A stretch of 64,000 nucleotides of DNA from Virgibacillus sp. MSJ-26 (GTDB lineage: Bacteria > Bacillota > Bacilli > Bacillales > Amphibacillaceae), in the NCBI RefSeq assembly GCF_018918075.1, contig NZ_JAHLPW010000003.1, positions 310,001-374,000 on the forward strand. Reading direction: 5' to 3'. A program made the translations under genes and the position numbers. The notes beneath the pieces are model-generated. The model did not search any database. It saw nothing but the letters and a program-made list of their open reading frames with translations, and was not told where the DNA came from. Positions 1 through 8,670 of the stretch are shown piece after piece (the stretch's first letter is position 1; the number at the start of each line of letters is the position of its first letter).

Positions 1-73
1 TCGTTAGATCAACCAAAAACAATACAATGAGACCTATCATTGATAAGATTCCGTAAATCCATTTTCGAACCAT
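1..73 (-). CDS. N-terminus of a membrane or secreted protein (cut by window edge)
   Basis: The first 24 residues of a minus-strand gene lie at the left edge. The ATG at 71-73 follows an AAGGGTG ribosome binding site. The peptide starts MVRKWIYG and runs into a hydrophobic stretch (ILSMIGLIVLFLV), so a signal anchor or membrane segment is likely. The rest is outside the window and the family cannot be named. A copy of the array repeat lies just upstream (109-175). Confidence 0.6.
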   Translation of the reverse strand, partial: MVRKWIYGILSMIGLIVLFLVDLT

Positions 74-108
74 ACCCAACACCCTTTCTAAGATAATTTT
101 ATTCAGTT

Positions 109-175
109 GTGTAACAATCTGATTCAATTCTGGAACAACTAGTGGGACAATCTTGCCCGTTTGCTAAACTCCTTT
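109..175. repeat. Array repeat copy
   Basis: Two half units are present, ACAATCTGATTCAATTCTGG and ACAATCTTGCCCGTTTGC. The copy lies between the partial gene at the left edge and the S51-like gene. Confidence 0.5.
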
Positions 176-187
176 AAGGAGAACGGT

Positions 188-814
188 TTATTCAATTATG
201 ATTACTTCCCCATCCCTCAATGCTTTAAATAGAATTTTATTTTCGATCATATATTCAATTGCTTGGTTCATATCGTTGGATTCTTTGTGGTCTGATTTAT
301 AATGAGGGGCAATTACATAATCCAAAATGCCTAACCCTTCCCATATAGTCTGATGTTCATCACCGTAAGGCTTCTGTTCAGGTTCATCTACTAAATGTAT
401 ACCTTTTAGAGTTGGTCCAAGGATACAAGCCCCTGCACTATATCCCCCATATAGAATATCTCTTTTTTCCTTATAATACTTTTTAATAATTTGATCGAAG
501 CCGCTTAATCTCATCGCTTGTGCAAGAACAAAAGTATTACCGCCTCTTACCCAAATAACATCGTATTGATCAAGCTTTTCTTTCAACCGCTCTTGGTTAT
601 GAAAATACTTCTTCAAGTCTAAAATATCAACCGTGAGACCTAAGCTTTGTATATCACCTACATCCGCCGCATCACTTTTATTTTTTCTTTCCAAATCAGT
701 AGCAAAATCTAATGCATTATTGATATAAGCGACTTTTTTATCTCCATTTTCCGTTAGTTCGATTAGTTTCCGTTCTTCATTTCCAATTTTAAAAGATGAA
801 AGATAAAATTTCAT
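188..814 (-). CDS. S51-family (peptidase E-like) serine hydrolase
   Basis: A 208-residue cytoplasmic protein of the class I glutamine-amidotransferase-like fold, peptidase S51 branch. The nucleophile-elbow motif GGYSAGA and the later APHYKSDH motif match the Ser/His pattern of peptidase E relatives, which cleave Asp-X dipeptides; the substrate here is unknown. I chose the internal ATG at 814 because AGGGGAAC precedes it at good spacing; an upstream in-frame ATG at 862 would add 16 residues without a binding site. It is a single-gene unit flanked by array repeats. A second, diverged S51-like gene is at 4716-5366. Confidence 0.8.
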   Translation of the reverse strand: MKFYLSSFKIGNEERKLIELTENGDKKVAYINNALDFATDLERKNKSDAADVGDIQSLGLTVDILDLKKYFHNQERLKEKLDQYDVIWVRGGNTFVLAQAMRLSGFDQIIKKYYKEKRDILYGGYSAGACILGPTLKGIHLVDEPEQKPYGDEHQTIWEGLGILDYVIAPHYKSDHKESNDMNQAIEYMIENKILFKALRDGEVIIIE

Positions 815-909
815 ATTGTTCCCCTCACTTTTCACGCTTTCCTTTTCTGTTAAATGGCCCATTTAAAGCAGAATTACTTTATTTACTAGTACTCATCGTA
901 TACTTCCTA

Positions 910-1215
910 TCAACGTCCCATTTGGTCCAATCCAATTACAATAAAAATCACAATCACATCAATAAGGGCTAGGATTGCAGAGATTTTCCCAACCACAGCT
1001 CCAAACCATATGCTAAATATAGCTGTTAAAATCGCCAGAACACCCAAAATAATAAAAAGAATACCAACGCTGTTTCCCAGTTTTTCATTATTAACCGGTT
1101 CCCACGTTATCCAGAAGCCGGCTAGTAAGGTAATTATTCCTTTTGTCCGAGCAATATATCCAACCCAAATTAAAAACACACCGATAATAAGACCGATTCC
1201 CGTTTCAATTCCCAT
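910..1215 (-). CDS. Small membrane protein, DUF3784-like (copy 1)
   Basis: A 101-residue protein with about three hydrophobic segments: an N-terminal GIGLIIGVFLIWVGY helix, and two more around residues 48-70 and 75-97. The LLAGF motif after the first helix is typical of DUF3784-like proteins. GGAGACGAGG precedes the ATG. Function is unknown. It is clearly paralogous to the 101-residue protein at 7097-7402 (same length, same ends GLDQMG), so the family occurs twice in the array. Confidence 0.7.
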   Translation of the reverse strand: MGIETGIGLIIGVFLIWVGYIARTKGIITLLAGFWITWEPVNNEKLGNSVGILFIILGVLAILTAIFSIWFGAVVGKISAILALIDVIVIFIVIGLDQMGR

Positions 1216-1233
1216 TTTTGTCCTCGTCTCCTG

Positions 1234-1293
1234 TTATGCTATTTTCAATTGAAAGTAACAGATATTCCCAATGCTTTTTGAGGGAAAAACCAT
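1234..1293 (-). CDS. Possible 19-residue peptide upstream of the DUF3784-like gene
   Basis: An ATG at 1291-1293 is preceded by a very strong GGAGGTG site at ideal spacing. The reading frame MVFPSKSIGNICYFQLKIA ends about 20 bases before the next start codon. It could be a leader peptide, or the decayed start of another gene. No family is recognisable. Confidence 0.3.
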   Translation of the reverse strand: MVFPSKSIGNICYFQLKIA

Positions 1294-1392
1294 TGAATCA
1301 CCTCCTTCTCTTTTAAACAATCTGGTTCGCTAATAATCAAAGATATTTATTTTTAAAGTGCTTATTTTATAAAAAAGTTTAGTAAGAATGAT

Positions 1393-2322
1393 TTATTTAA
1401 GATGACTTTCCGACTGTGCAAAAACCGCATTGTAATTAGTGTTAATCGTGGTTCGTGTGCGAATAAAAATAATTACATTCACAGCCAATAAAACTATGAA
1501 GCCAGCAAGTCCATTCAAACCGTTGAGCAATTCCGGATTCCCACCAGCTACGATCATAATACCAAGGGAAGCACTACCATTGATAACACCATGAAAAAAT
1601 GCAGCCGGAAAGACGGAACGTGATTTAATTGTAATTAAAGCTAAAATCGGTGACATAAGCATACAAGATACAGTTATCATCAATACACCGAAGATAGGAG
1701 TACTTGGATAATTATGTCCTGCAAAGATTGTTAGTGGTGCATGCCATAGCCCCCAGATGAGTCCTATGAGTAATGATGCTTTCCAGAAGCCGAGTGCGTG
1801 AAACTCACGAAGTAGAAAACCGCGCCAGCCAATCTCTTCTCCAAAAGCAAATATAGCGTTGATGGTAATTCCGCCAATAAAACTTTGACCAGCGAGTAAC
1901 CACAGTGGATGGAAAGGCAGTGTCTGAAATAAATCATTCATTGTTGCAGAAGTTGTTGCATCTACGGTACTTAGGTAATTCTCCATCCCTAAATCAAGCG
2001 TTACACTTGGGAATAAAATAGCGACTAAGGCGGTTAGTCCAATAAGTAGTAACGGAAAGATCATAGCGAAAGGCCACCACCAATTTGGCCGTGTCGTGAG
2101 TAATAATGGTCGAGCGACTGCTTCTTTATAGATTAATTTTTGGACAATCAATACGGCGATTAATGGAATAAACATATACCCTAGCATGAATATGTAGATT
2201 AAAAACGGGTTATTTCCAAGACCACTAAGAAAAAATATAGTAGAAATGCCAAAACTCAATCCGTAAAGCCATAAAATATAAGTCAAAATCTTTCTTTTAT
2301 CCATTCGAAAACACACATCCAT
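1393..2322 (-). CDS. CPBP-family intramembrane glutamic metalloprotease
   Basis: A polytopic membrane protein of about 309 residues with the three CPBP (CAAX protease/bacteriocin-processing) motifs: EE in FGEEIGWRGFL, the WGLWHAP motif, and FFHGVIN. Known members cleave prenylated proteins or act in bacteriocin immunity; the substrate here is unknown. The start is uncertain. An in-frame ATG at 2304 (MDKRKIL) fits the family better than 2322, and neither has a strong binding site. A partial repeat near 1310 and a full copy at 2391-2455 flank it. Confidence 0.85.
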   Translation of the reverse strand: MDVCFRMDKRKILTYILWLYGLSFGISTIFFLSGLGNNPFLIYIFMLGYMFIPLIAVLIVQKLIYKEAVARPLLLTTRPNWWWPFAMIFPLLLIGLTALVAILFPSVTLDLGMENYLSTVDATTSATMNDLFQTLPFHPLWLLAGQSFIGGITINAIFAFGEEIGWRGFLLREFHALGFWKASLLIGLIWGLWHAPLTIFAGHNYPSTPIFGVLMITVSCMLMSPILALITIKSRSVFPAAFFHGVINGSASLGIMIVAGGNPELLNGLNGLAGFIVLLAVNVIIFIRTRTTINTNYNAVFAQSESHLK

Positions 2323-2390
2323 TCTTTATCTTGAACTTTACAAAATAGTAACATCGTTTTAATTTAAAAAAACAAAATCATAATAAAATT

Positions 2391-2455
2391 ATTCAACAAC
2401 CTGACCGTTTGTTCTATAAAGACGAAATCGAGCAAACGCGCTCTATTGCTTAGGA
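2391..2455. repeat. Array repeat copy
   Basis: CAACAACCTGACCGTTTG and, about 40 bases later, AAACGCGCTCTATTGC form the two half units, directly upstream of the CPBP gene. Confidence 0.6.
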
Positions 2456-2464
2456 ATTCTTAGC

Positions 2465-2638
2465 TCAGATTAAAAATAAAGAACTATTTCTTTCTTTAGG
2501 AAGTGATGAGAAGATAAATATCATAGCTATTAGTGTTCCTATAAGGTAAAGAACTGACTGTAGGTCACAAATTTCCTCTTGTTGGAAATGCACTATTCCT
2601 AGAACTACGGCTAGTGTCCACCCAATAATTCCACACAT
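2465..2638 (-). CDS. Small two-helix membrane protein, possibly frameshifted at its start
   Basis: The frame from ATG 2638 gives 57 residues: MCGIIGWTLAVVLGIVHF, then a second hydrophobic stretch (VLYLIGTLIAMIFIF). The best binding site (GGGGAG) instead serves an upstream ATG whose frame (MYMKKK) closes after 15 codons. One extra A in the A6 run would join MKKK to the membrane protein. So this is either an intact gene starting at 2638 without a good site, or a frameshifted one. It lies between two array repeats. Confidence 0.4.
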   Translation of the reverse strand: MCGIIGWTLAVVLGIVHFQQEEICDLQSVLYLIGTLIAMIFIFSSLPKERNSSLFLI

Positions 2639-2696
2639 AATTTTTTCTTCATGTACATAATATCTCCCCTACACTTTATCTCCCCTTGTTTTAACT

Positions 2697-2750
2697 TAAA
2701 CAATCTGGCCCGATTCCTTATGTGACAACTGCGCTCGTTAATGGAATAAA
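2697..2750. repeat. Array repeat copy
   Basis: AACAATCTGGCCCGATTCC and ACTGCGCTCGTTAATGGAATA form a well conserved two-unit copy between the two-helix protein and the APH-like gene. Confidence 0.65.
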
Positions 2751-2782
2751 GCATTTGATAAAATGGATAAGTAACCACAAAA

Positions 2783-3723
2783 TTAAATGATGAATGGCAC
2801 ATCATTTTCAATTCTAAATCTCATGTCATCCAGGATATTTTTAATATCTGTACTCATTTCATTGGATTTAAACGAATTTATAAAAAATAAGTATGAGTAT
2901 AACAACCTATACTCCAAAAAAAGGGAATTAATTTATACTGTTCTTCAGATATTGTAGTCTTTTCAAGATACCCTTCAAAGAAATGTTTTGTAAACTGTTC
3001 ATAGAATTCAGCACTGTTAATTTTATTTTGTGTTCTATTTTTTTCTAGCGCATGATAAATTGGTATGGAAGCATCGTAGGCATACCAACTTTTTCGGACA
3101 TCACCAAAATCTAAAACGTACATTTCGTTACCACTCATCATTATATTCTGATTATGCAGATCGTGATGAACAACACCATAAACATCTTTGTTAAATGGCA
3201 TTATGGACAACTGCTCCATATATGTACTCCATTTTTTTTTGATTATTCTCCCCGTTCCTTTGGAAAAGTCCTCATAATTTATATCATGGTTCCATTCCAA
3301 GTAACCTTTATCCAGTTCAAGAGAGTAATTTTTGGATACTTCATGCATTTCCCCTAACGTTCTCCCCCACTGTTTAATGAGATGATTGTCCTCCTCGTAA
3401 TCGAGCAGAACGTTTCCTTCAACATTTGAAAATGCAATTATATAAAAATCTTTCTTTTGACCTTTTACCAATTCAATGAACTTTCCGTTCTGTGAAAGTA
3501 TCGGCGCTGGCGTATTAATACCATTTGTAGACATCAATTTTATAACTTCTAATTCTTTTAACAAATTCTCTTTTCTGTGCTTCTTAGTATCCAAAAACTT
3601 AATTACAATGTTTCTATCATGGCTAAGAAAAACGTTATCATCAAACCCACCAAGGAGTTCAAGTTTATCTGAATCTACACCGTATACTTTTTCCGACTGC
3701 TTAATAATGATTTTTTGCACCAT
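2783..3723 (-). pseudogene. Aminoglycoside-phosphotransferase-family kinase, frameshifted near its C-terminus
   Basis: The main frame (2878-3723, 281 residues) is an APH/choline-kinase-fold protein. It shows VIKFLD (ATP-binding lysine), the catalytic loop VVHHDLHNQNIM (Brenner motif) and the metal-binding YVLDFGD. The frame stops after GCYTHTYFL. Adding one T to the T6 run at about 2880 lets translation continue for about 32 more plausible residues (INSFKSNEMSTDI onward) to a stop at 2783. It may still be active, since the kinase core is intact. Substrate unknown; resistance should not be assumed. It may be a sequencing error. Confidence 0.7.
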
Positions 3724-3793
3724 GTACCCCCTACTAGGTGTGTCTTATAAATTTCTACTTATGGCGAGATTAGAAATCGAGTCAACTAACATT

Positions 3794-3865
3794 GTGCAAC
3801 AATCTGGCCCGTTTCTGAAATACAGGGCACAGAACATTATTCAACAACTGCACCCAATTCTGGAT
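3794..3865. repeat. Array repeat copy
   Basis: CAACAATCTGGCCCGTTTCTG and CAACAACTGCACCCAATTCTGG (half units split by about 25 bases) lie between the SAP-domain gene and the APH-like gene. Confidence 0.65.
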
Positions 3866-3917
3866 TAGTCAATTTTATAAATCAACTCATGCTTCAAAGC
3901 AAGTGTTAAATAAATAT

Positions 3918-4481
3918 TTATCCTTTATATTTATTGCTACCAGGCAATGCCTTTATTTCATTCCAAGCTTTAATTGCATCTTCTCTTTTTTTTCCTTTGT
4001 TTTTAGGGTCTGCGAAATAATCTCTAGTAAATTGATTGTATTCAAATTGTGAGCCGATTTGTCTTTTATAGGATGGGTCTTTTTTTCTTTCTTCTTCCCC
4101 ATACCACGCATTTACAACGTCCTGATATGTTTTTCCTACATTTTCTTTAAAATAATTTTGGATATAAGTTGAGAAGTGAAATTTAGGTATTACCGATTTA
4201 AAAAATGTTCTAACTACCTGACTACAACGATGGTTTTTCGTAATAACCGTATCTAAACTTAATTCCTCTAATTTTACTTTTTTTGTGGAAATATTTCTCC
4301 TTCTCATCGGCTTTTGTATTTTCCCTGTTTCGAGAAACACTGCTATCCTATCCGTTATTTCTATTTTAGATCCAGAAGAACTTATTCCATTTCCCCTACA
4401 AAATGTTTGCAATTCCTCTTTTAACCAATAAAAATTACGAAAGTCATCTACGTTTAAATTGCTTGTTAGTTCAGGTCTCAA
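3918..4481 (-). CDS. SAP-domain protein with DUF6434-like C-terminus
   Basis: A 187-residue basic, soluble protein. Residues about 10-55 (LKEELQTFCRGNGISSSGSK...ITDRIAVFLETG) match the SAP helix-extension-helix fold that binds DNA or RNA. The C-terminal half, with repeated Y-F/W-aromatic patterns (NAWYGEEERKKDPSYKRQIG; EYNQFTRDYF; DAIKAWNEIK), matches the DUF6434 module often paired with SAP. The role is unknown; nucleic-acid binding is inferred from the fold. Confidence 0.65.
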   Translation of the reverse strand: MRPELTSNLNVDDFRNFYWLKEELQTFCRGNGISSSGSKIEITDRIAVFLETGKIQKPMRRRNISTKKVKLEELSLDTVITKNHRCSQVVRTFFKSVIPKFHFSTYIQNYFKENVGKTYQDVVNAWYGEEERKKDPSYKRQIGSQFEYNQFTRDYFADPKNKGKKREDAIKAWNEIKALPGSNKYKG

Positions 4482-4572
4482 TTACTCTCTCTCCATTCCA
4501 ATCCACCATTCACCCAATTTTATTCACCTTATGTTTAATAGTATCTCTAAGAAACTCTGCCATCCCTTTGTT

Positions 4573-4640
4573 TCGTTAAATGGCCCGATTGCTGAAGACC
4601 ATTCTGCACATCTATGTTTCCGGATACGAAGAAACACTCC
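4573..4640. repeat. Array repeat, variant B copy
   Basis: TAAATGGCCCGATTGCTGAAG is followed by CATTCTGCACATC and GATACGAAGAAACA. The second part differs from the main form but is shared with the copy at 6008-6092, so it defines a repeat subtype. Confidence 0.6.
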
Positions 4641-4715
4641 TATCTAGCGTAGTTCTCCTTCACTAAATTTAATATAGAAGCTTTGTATAAATTAAGCCAT
4701 AGCCATTCACCATAA

Positions 4716-5366
4716 CTAAAGCGTCTCATCCAATTTCTGAATCTTTGAGTGGGAAATTAAATATACATCGCCTAAAATGTCGATTTTGTCTCCTTTTGTG
4801 CGTACAGCACAATCTTTGTTCGACGCATATATATTCATTTCTTCCGATAAGGGAGACAGTTCGCTGTGAACGAGCGCCATATTATTTTCAAGATCAAAAT
4901 GAGACAGAACGGAAAAATCGTCAAGGCCGATTCCGTCGTAAACAGCACTTATTTCATCTCCAAAGTTTTTCGAGCATAACCATTTAGCTGACATGTTGAT
5001 TGCACCAGCACTTGCTCCTATCACTACGGCTCTGCTTTTTTTAATTAAATCCGACAATTCGTATTCCTTCAAAAAATATTTTTGTTTAAGAATACTTCCA
5101 CCCAATAAAAAAATGACTGAAGCATTTTGAATTAACGTTTGGGCATCTTCCTTCTGTATGCAATAATTAATTAAGTGATATTTATCAAACATAATGCTTG
5201 CCTTGTTAAGCCACGAACGTTCAGTAGCACCATCATCTTCATAACAAGATGGATTCGAGCTAATCATAACAAGCGATTTTCTATCAGTTATATCCTCCTC
5301 TAAAACCCTACCTAGATTCTCTGGAAAAAAATTGCTAAACCAACCTAAATAATAGTGAGTCTTCAT
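4716..5366 (-). CDS. S51-like class I glutamine-amidotransferase-fold hydrolase
   Basis: A 216-residue protein beginning MKTHYYLGWFSNFFPENL. VFLLGGSILKQ, the nucleophile elbow VIGASAGAINMS and a late SHFDLENN segment place it with peptidase S51-like proteins. It is divergent from the 188-814 gene, with little identity outside the elbow. Substrate unknown. The start has a weak GAGGTACTT site (plus-strand AAGTACCTC). Confidence 0.75.
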   Translation of the reverse strand: MKTHYYLGWFSNFFPENLGRVLEEDITDRKSLVMISSNPSCYEDDGATERSWLNKASIMFDKYHLINYCIQKEDAQTLIQNASVIFLLGGSILKQKYFLKEYELSDLIKKSRAVVIGASAGAINMSAKWLCSKNFGDEISAVYDGIGLDDFSVLSHFDLENNMALVHSELSPLSEEMNIYASNKDCAVRTKGDKIDILGDVYLISHSKIQKLDETL

Positions 5367-5476
5367 AAGTACCTCCGTAGCAAAGTGTAAAGAGCATTAA
5401 TTTCCTGCATCTTATTCTGTTTTCTTATCACCAACACAATATTCTCAATATGGTTCAATTTTTGAATAATGATATC

Positions 5477-5932
5477 CTACCTGTGTCCATCTTTACGAGC
5501 TTTTATATATCCATAAAACACACAAGTACCGTTTTGGGCTAGATCTTTAACTTCAAAACCACATTTTTTATAGAAATTAAAATTGTTAGCTGAGGTATGT
5601 GCGAACCAATCCCCGTGAGGAAGTTTTTGAACACAAAGTTCCACAAGTTTCTTTCCTATACCATTTCCTCGATATTCCGATAAAACAACCAAATCCATTA
5701 TGTTAGCAGCCATTATTTTGTCTGAGATAACCCTAACCATCCCAATCATTCTGTTATCGTCCCATACAGTAAATGCCCAAGTTGAATTAATAAAAATTAA
5801 TGAAAACTTTTCTTTCTGCCAAGTTGGAGTATTTCTAGCCCAGCCAGCATCTTCGAAAAGGGCTTCTACGGCATCTGCTGGGACCCCGTTCGTTCCTTCT
5901 CTAATTGTAACTCCATTAAAATATTGATACAT
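5477..5932 (-). CDS. GNAT-family N-acetyltransferase
   Basis: A 151-residue single-domain GNAT. The acetyl-CoA pyrophosphate-binding motif A is EYRGNGIGKKLVELC, followed by a NFNFYKKCGF C-terminal motif. The acceptor substrate cannot be told from sequence. GGAGGGAGAAGT precedes the ATG. It is a stand-alone unit in the array. Confidence 0.85.
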   Translation of the reverse strand: MYQYFNGVTIREGTNGVPADAVEALFEDAGWARNTPTWQKEKFSLIFINSTWAFTVWDDNRMIGMVRVISDKIMAANIMDLVVLSEYRGNGIGKKLVELCVQKLPHGDWFAHTSANNFNFYKKCGFEVKDLAQNGTCVFYGYIKARKDGHR

Positions 5933-6007
5933 ACTTCTCCCTCCTTTATTTTTGTATGTATGAATACTATATTGTACGAAAATTTACCTTTATTAAAGGA
6001 CTTATTC

Positions 6008-6092
6008 AAGATTCTGACCCGTTGCTGAAGACCGTTCTGCACATCAATTTCAGATAACGAAGAAACAATCCAACTACGCCCCGTTATTCATA
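6008..6092. repeat. Array repeat, variant B copy
   Basis: GACCCGTTGCTGAAGACCG, TTCTGCACATCAATTTC and GATAACGAAGAAACAATCC match the 4573-4640 copy; a final ACTACGCCCCGTTATTC adds the GC-box half unit. Confidence 0.6.
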
Positions 6093-6105
6093 TAAATGGA
6101 GCCCT

Positions 6106-6660
6106 TTACTTATATTCTGACTTTATAAGTCCATAAATTTCTGAATCCTCAAATACACCTAGTTTAATAATGTCTTGCTTGAGAACTCCTTCTTTTTTCA
6201 TTCCAATATTTTTCATTACTTTGACTGACGCTGGGTTCTTCGACATAGCCCTTGCCCATACACGGTTGAGGTTTAAATCTTCAAAACTATGTCTTACTAT
6301 TTCAGCAGCTGCCTCAGTCGCGTAGCCATTACCCCAATAAGCTTTACCTACCCAATAAGCCAACTCTCCTTTTTTATGGGGTTTATTAACACGTATTGTC
6401 ATAGTTCCAACTAGAATGCTTTCGCTTTTTAACACCATCGCAAAAGGGAATGTCCCGTTTTTCACCATTCTGAGATGACTTTCAATCCAACTTTCCGCTG
6501 CATCTATTGGATAGGGATGTGGTATACCTAATGTTGTTTTGGCAACATCCTCATTTCCTGCTAATTCTTGGACTCTAGTGGCATCATCCATTCCAAAAGG
6601 ACGAAGAATTAAACGGTCTGTTTCGAGTGTTTTTTGCACTTTCTCTCCCCCATATAACAT
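6106..6660 (-). CDS. GNAT N-acetyltransferase, RimJ/RimL type
   Basis: About 180 residues with the RimJ/RimL layout: an N-terminal LETDRLILRPFGMDDA, the acetyl-CoA loop YWGNGYATEAAAEIVRHSF, and NRVWARAMSKNPASVKVMKNIGM. Relatives acetylate ribosomal-protein N-termini or small amines; the target is unknown. A GTG at 6639 after GGGGGAG is an alternative start to the ATG at 6660. Confidence 0.85.
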   Translation of the reverse strand: MLYGGEKVQKTLETDRLILRPFGMDDATRVQELAGNEDVAKTTLGIPHPYPIDAAESWIESHLRMVKNGTFPFAMVLKSESILVGTMTIRVNKPHKKGELAYWVGKAYWGNGYATEAAAEIVRHSFEDLNLNRVWARAMSKNPASVKVMKNIGMKKEGVLKQDIIKLGVFEDSEIYGLIKSEYK

Positions 6661-6679
6661 AATCCTTTAAACGATTAAA

Positions 6680-6728
6680 TAGTATGATAATTGAATAAAG
6701 TCGTTAAATAAACACGCCTATTCTAGAA
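6680..6728. repeat. Array repeat copy
   Basis: ATAATTGAATAAAGTCGTTAAATAAACACGCC followed by TATTCTAG (read in parts) holds the central dyad and GC half unit; the left half unit is degraded. Confidence 0.5.
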
Positions 6729-6746
6729 AAAGGACATTGAGAATTC

Positions 6747-6959
6747 CTATGAACCTGTTCTACTTTTGTTGTTCTCTTTTTTATGTAATTGCCAAGTGTT
6801 AATCATACTGGGAACTCCTACTATCATACTCGCCATGAAACTCCACATTACATAACGCCATTCTCCTGTGAAAAATGACACTCCCGTAAAATATAATAAC
6901 TGCCCCACAAGTGCAAACCACGATGCTATCCAGGCGAATTTTAGATTTTTTTTCATCAT
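6747..6959 (-). CDS. Small two-helix membrane protein
   Basis: About 70 residues with hydrophobic segments around residues 9-28 and 35-54 and a charged C-terminal tail (HKKENNKSRTGS). AGGAGG lies five bases before the ATG at 6959; ATG 6956 is also possible. Function unknown. It lies between array repeats as a one-gene unit. Confidence 0.55.
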   Translation of the reverse strand: MMKKNLKFAWIASWFALVGQLLYFTGVSFFTGEWRYVMWSFMASMIVGVPSMINTWQLHKKENNKSRTGS

Positions 6960-7096
6960 TTTCACCTCCTAAAGTTATACAGCTAACTCAAAATTGGGTG
7001 CTGCTCGTTATTAAATAATTGCATCCGATTGTAGAAGATAAAACTATCCAAATTATTGAAGAAATAACTGATATATATAGTATTGGAGCAATCCTT

Positions 7097-7402
7097 TTAA
7101 TATCCCATTTGATCTAATCCGATTACAATAATAATCATAATCACATCAATAAAAGCTAATATTCCAGAGATTTTTCCAACTGTATTCCCAAACCATATGG
7201 CTAAAATAGATGTTAACATAGCTAAAACACCTAAGATGACCAAGAGAATACCAATCCTCTTCCCCAGTCTTTCTTTATTAACCGGTTCCCACGATTCCCT
7301 GAAACCTGCAAGAAAGGCAAATACCTGTTTTGTCCGTACAATATAGCCAGCCCAAATTAAAAGTACGCCAGTGAATAGGCCGATTCCCACTTCAATTACC
7401 AT
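7097..7402 (-). CDS. Small membrane protein, DUF3784-like (copy 2)
   Basis: A 101-residue paralogue of the 910-1215 gene. It keeps IGLFTGVLLIWAGYIVRTK, FLAGF, SWEPVNKERLGKRIGIL and the terminal GLDQMGY, with many substitutions spread over its length. This is an old duplication or two independent captures of the same family. Function unknown. Confidence 0.7.
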   Translation of the reverse strand: MVIEVGIGLFTGVLLIWAGYIVRTKQVFAFLAGFRESWEPVNKERLGKRIGILLVILGVLAMLTSILAIWFGNTVGKISGILAFIDVIMIIIVIGLDQMGY

Positions 7403-7470
7403 TTCTTTTGCCTCCCCTTTATATCAGCAATTATTCTTACGTATTTAACATATAAGAAGTTTCATTTATT

Positions 7471-7535
7471 CCATAAAATGGTCCTGTTTTCGAACGAGTG
7501 CAAATCCTTGTTCCAGAATAGCACCTAATTGTTGC
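7471..7535. repeat. Array repeat copy
   Basis: ATAAAATGGTCCTGTTTTCG and GAATAGCACCTAATTGTTGCG are the two half units, between the anti-sigma-like gene and the DUF3784-like gene. Confidence 0.55.
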
Positions 7536-7587
7536 GTAACATTTATAACATTGTAACGGAAAAACAGAGCTGAATATTAGCTCTGTT

Positions 7588-8670
7588 TCATTGAGAAATT
7601 TTCACTTTAAAAGATTTAAACTCAACAGGCTGGATAGAATCATTCTTATATTCTAATTCTGTTTCCTCTCCATTTTCATCAATTTCTACACCACCGCCAC
7701 CGGTTGGAAGATCCAAATATGGTGTGATAGTCACTTCAGTTACATCAGAATCGATCGGATCAAATTGTTTATTACTTGTATAAATCATTTTACCTTTTAC
7801 ACGTTCGCCTTTGACACCGCCTGAGTGGCTCTTAATTTCATTCCCATCCTGATCTTCAATCTTAAACTCTATAAAACTTGCTCTGTCACGATCATCATCT
7901 GCTAACGCTGCGTCCTCTGAACTTGTAAATGAAACACTGGTACCAGAAGCACCATAGGAAAATTCGGTAACATTTAATTGAATTCCATCTACTGTTTCTT
8001 CATGCTGAACTGGTATTTGCTTTATATCATTTGCTTGCTTCACAGGAACAGAGAAATACCAATTTTCGTCATTTTCGCCTTGCAACAATAATCCTAAATC
8101 AAATTCGCTGGGCATTTCATCTGTGACTGAAATTGTTTCAATAGCTGTCCGAGAGGTAGAAGATAGTATTTCTTCCCCATATGAACCTGAAGCTCCACTT
8201 GGTGCTTTACCGTCGATGATAAAATCCATTCCTGATCCAAAATATTCTTCATCCAGTTCTTGTTCTGACTCCATTTTCAGACCAATCGTTATATTGTTTT
8301 GATCATATAACACTTCATCCAAAGTAACGGAAATACCATTAATCGTTTTCGTTTCTCCTACCTGGCTTGTTAATCCTTTTTCTTGGGCTTGTTTTAATCC
8401 GATTAAATCTGAATCACCAAAGACGGAACCAATAATAGGTATTTTAGATAAGTTACTAGCTAAAGCAGGAGATTGATGAGAAAAACCAATTAGTATAACA
8501 AAAACAGCTGCAATACTACTTAATGCGTACACCAAAGTACGTTTATTACTATTCTTTCTATGCCTTTTTCCTAACTTTTTTTCAGCCTCGCCATTAGCAA
8601 TACCCAGCTGAATGGCTGTACGAACTTGCTCTTCAGGGAAATCATTTGATTCTTCATATGGATTTTTCAT
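7588..8670 (-). CDS. DUF4179-type membrane protein, probable anti-sigma factor
   Basis: A 360-residue single-pass protein with a short cytoplasmic N-terminus (about 45 residues), one membrane segment (residues about 46-64) and a long extracytoplasmic domain containing the KIPIIGSVFGD and ISVTLDEVLYD motifs typical of DUF4179. Such proteins usually sit next to an ECF sigma factor and sequester it. Its start overlaps the sigma gene by 17 bases, supporting translational coupling. Because the sigma gene has lost its N-terminus, this regulator may have no working partner here. Confidence 0.75.
   Translation of the reverse strand: MKNPYEESNDFPEEQVRTAIQLGIANGEAEKKLGKRHRKNSNKRTLVYALSSIAAVFVILIGFSHQSPALASNLSKIPIIGSVFGDSDLIGLKQAQEKGLTSQVGETKTINGISVTLDEVLYDQNNITIGLKMESEQELDEEYFGSGMDFIIDGKAPSGASGSYGEEILSSTSRTAIETISVTDEMPSEFDLGLLLQGENDENWYFSVPVKQANDIKQIPVQHEETVDGIQLNVTEFSYGASGTSVSFTSSEDAALADDDRDRASFIEFKIEDQDGNEIKSHSGGVKGERVKGKMIYTSNKQFDPIDSDVTEVTITPYLDLPTGGGGVEIDENGEETELEYKNDSIQPVEFKSFKVKISQ

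Noticed and set aside
2878..3723. Confirmed aminoglycoside resistance gene
   Set aside because: The kinase fold is clear, but many relatives act on other small molecules. The frameshifted C-terminus adds doubt.
4648..4731. 28-residue peptide overlapping the end of the second S51-like gene
   Set aside because: The frame MRRFSYGEWLWLNLYKASIL is open and overlaps the stop, but there is no binding site or known family.
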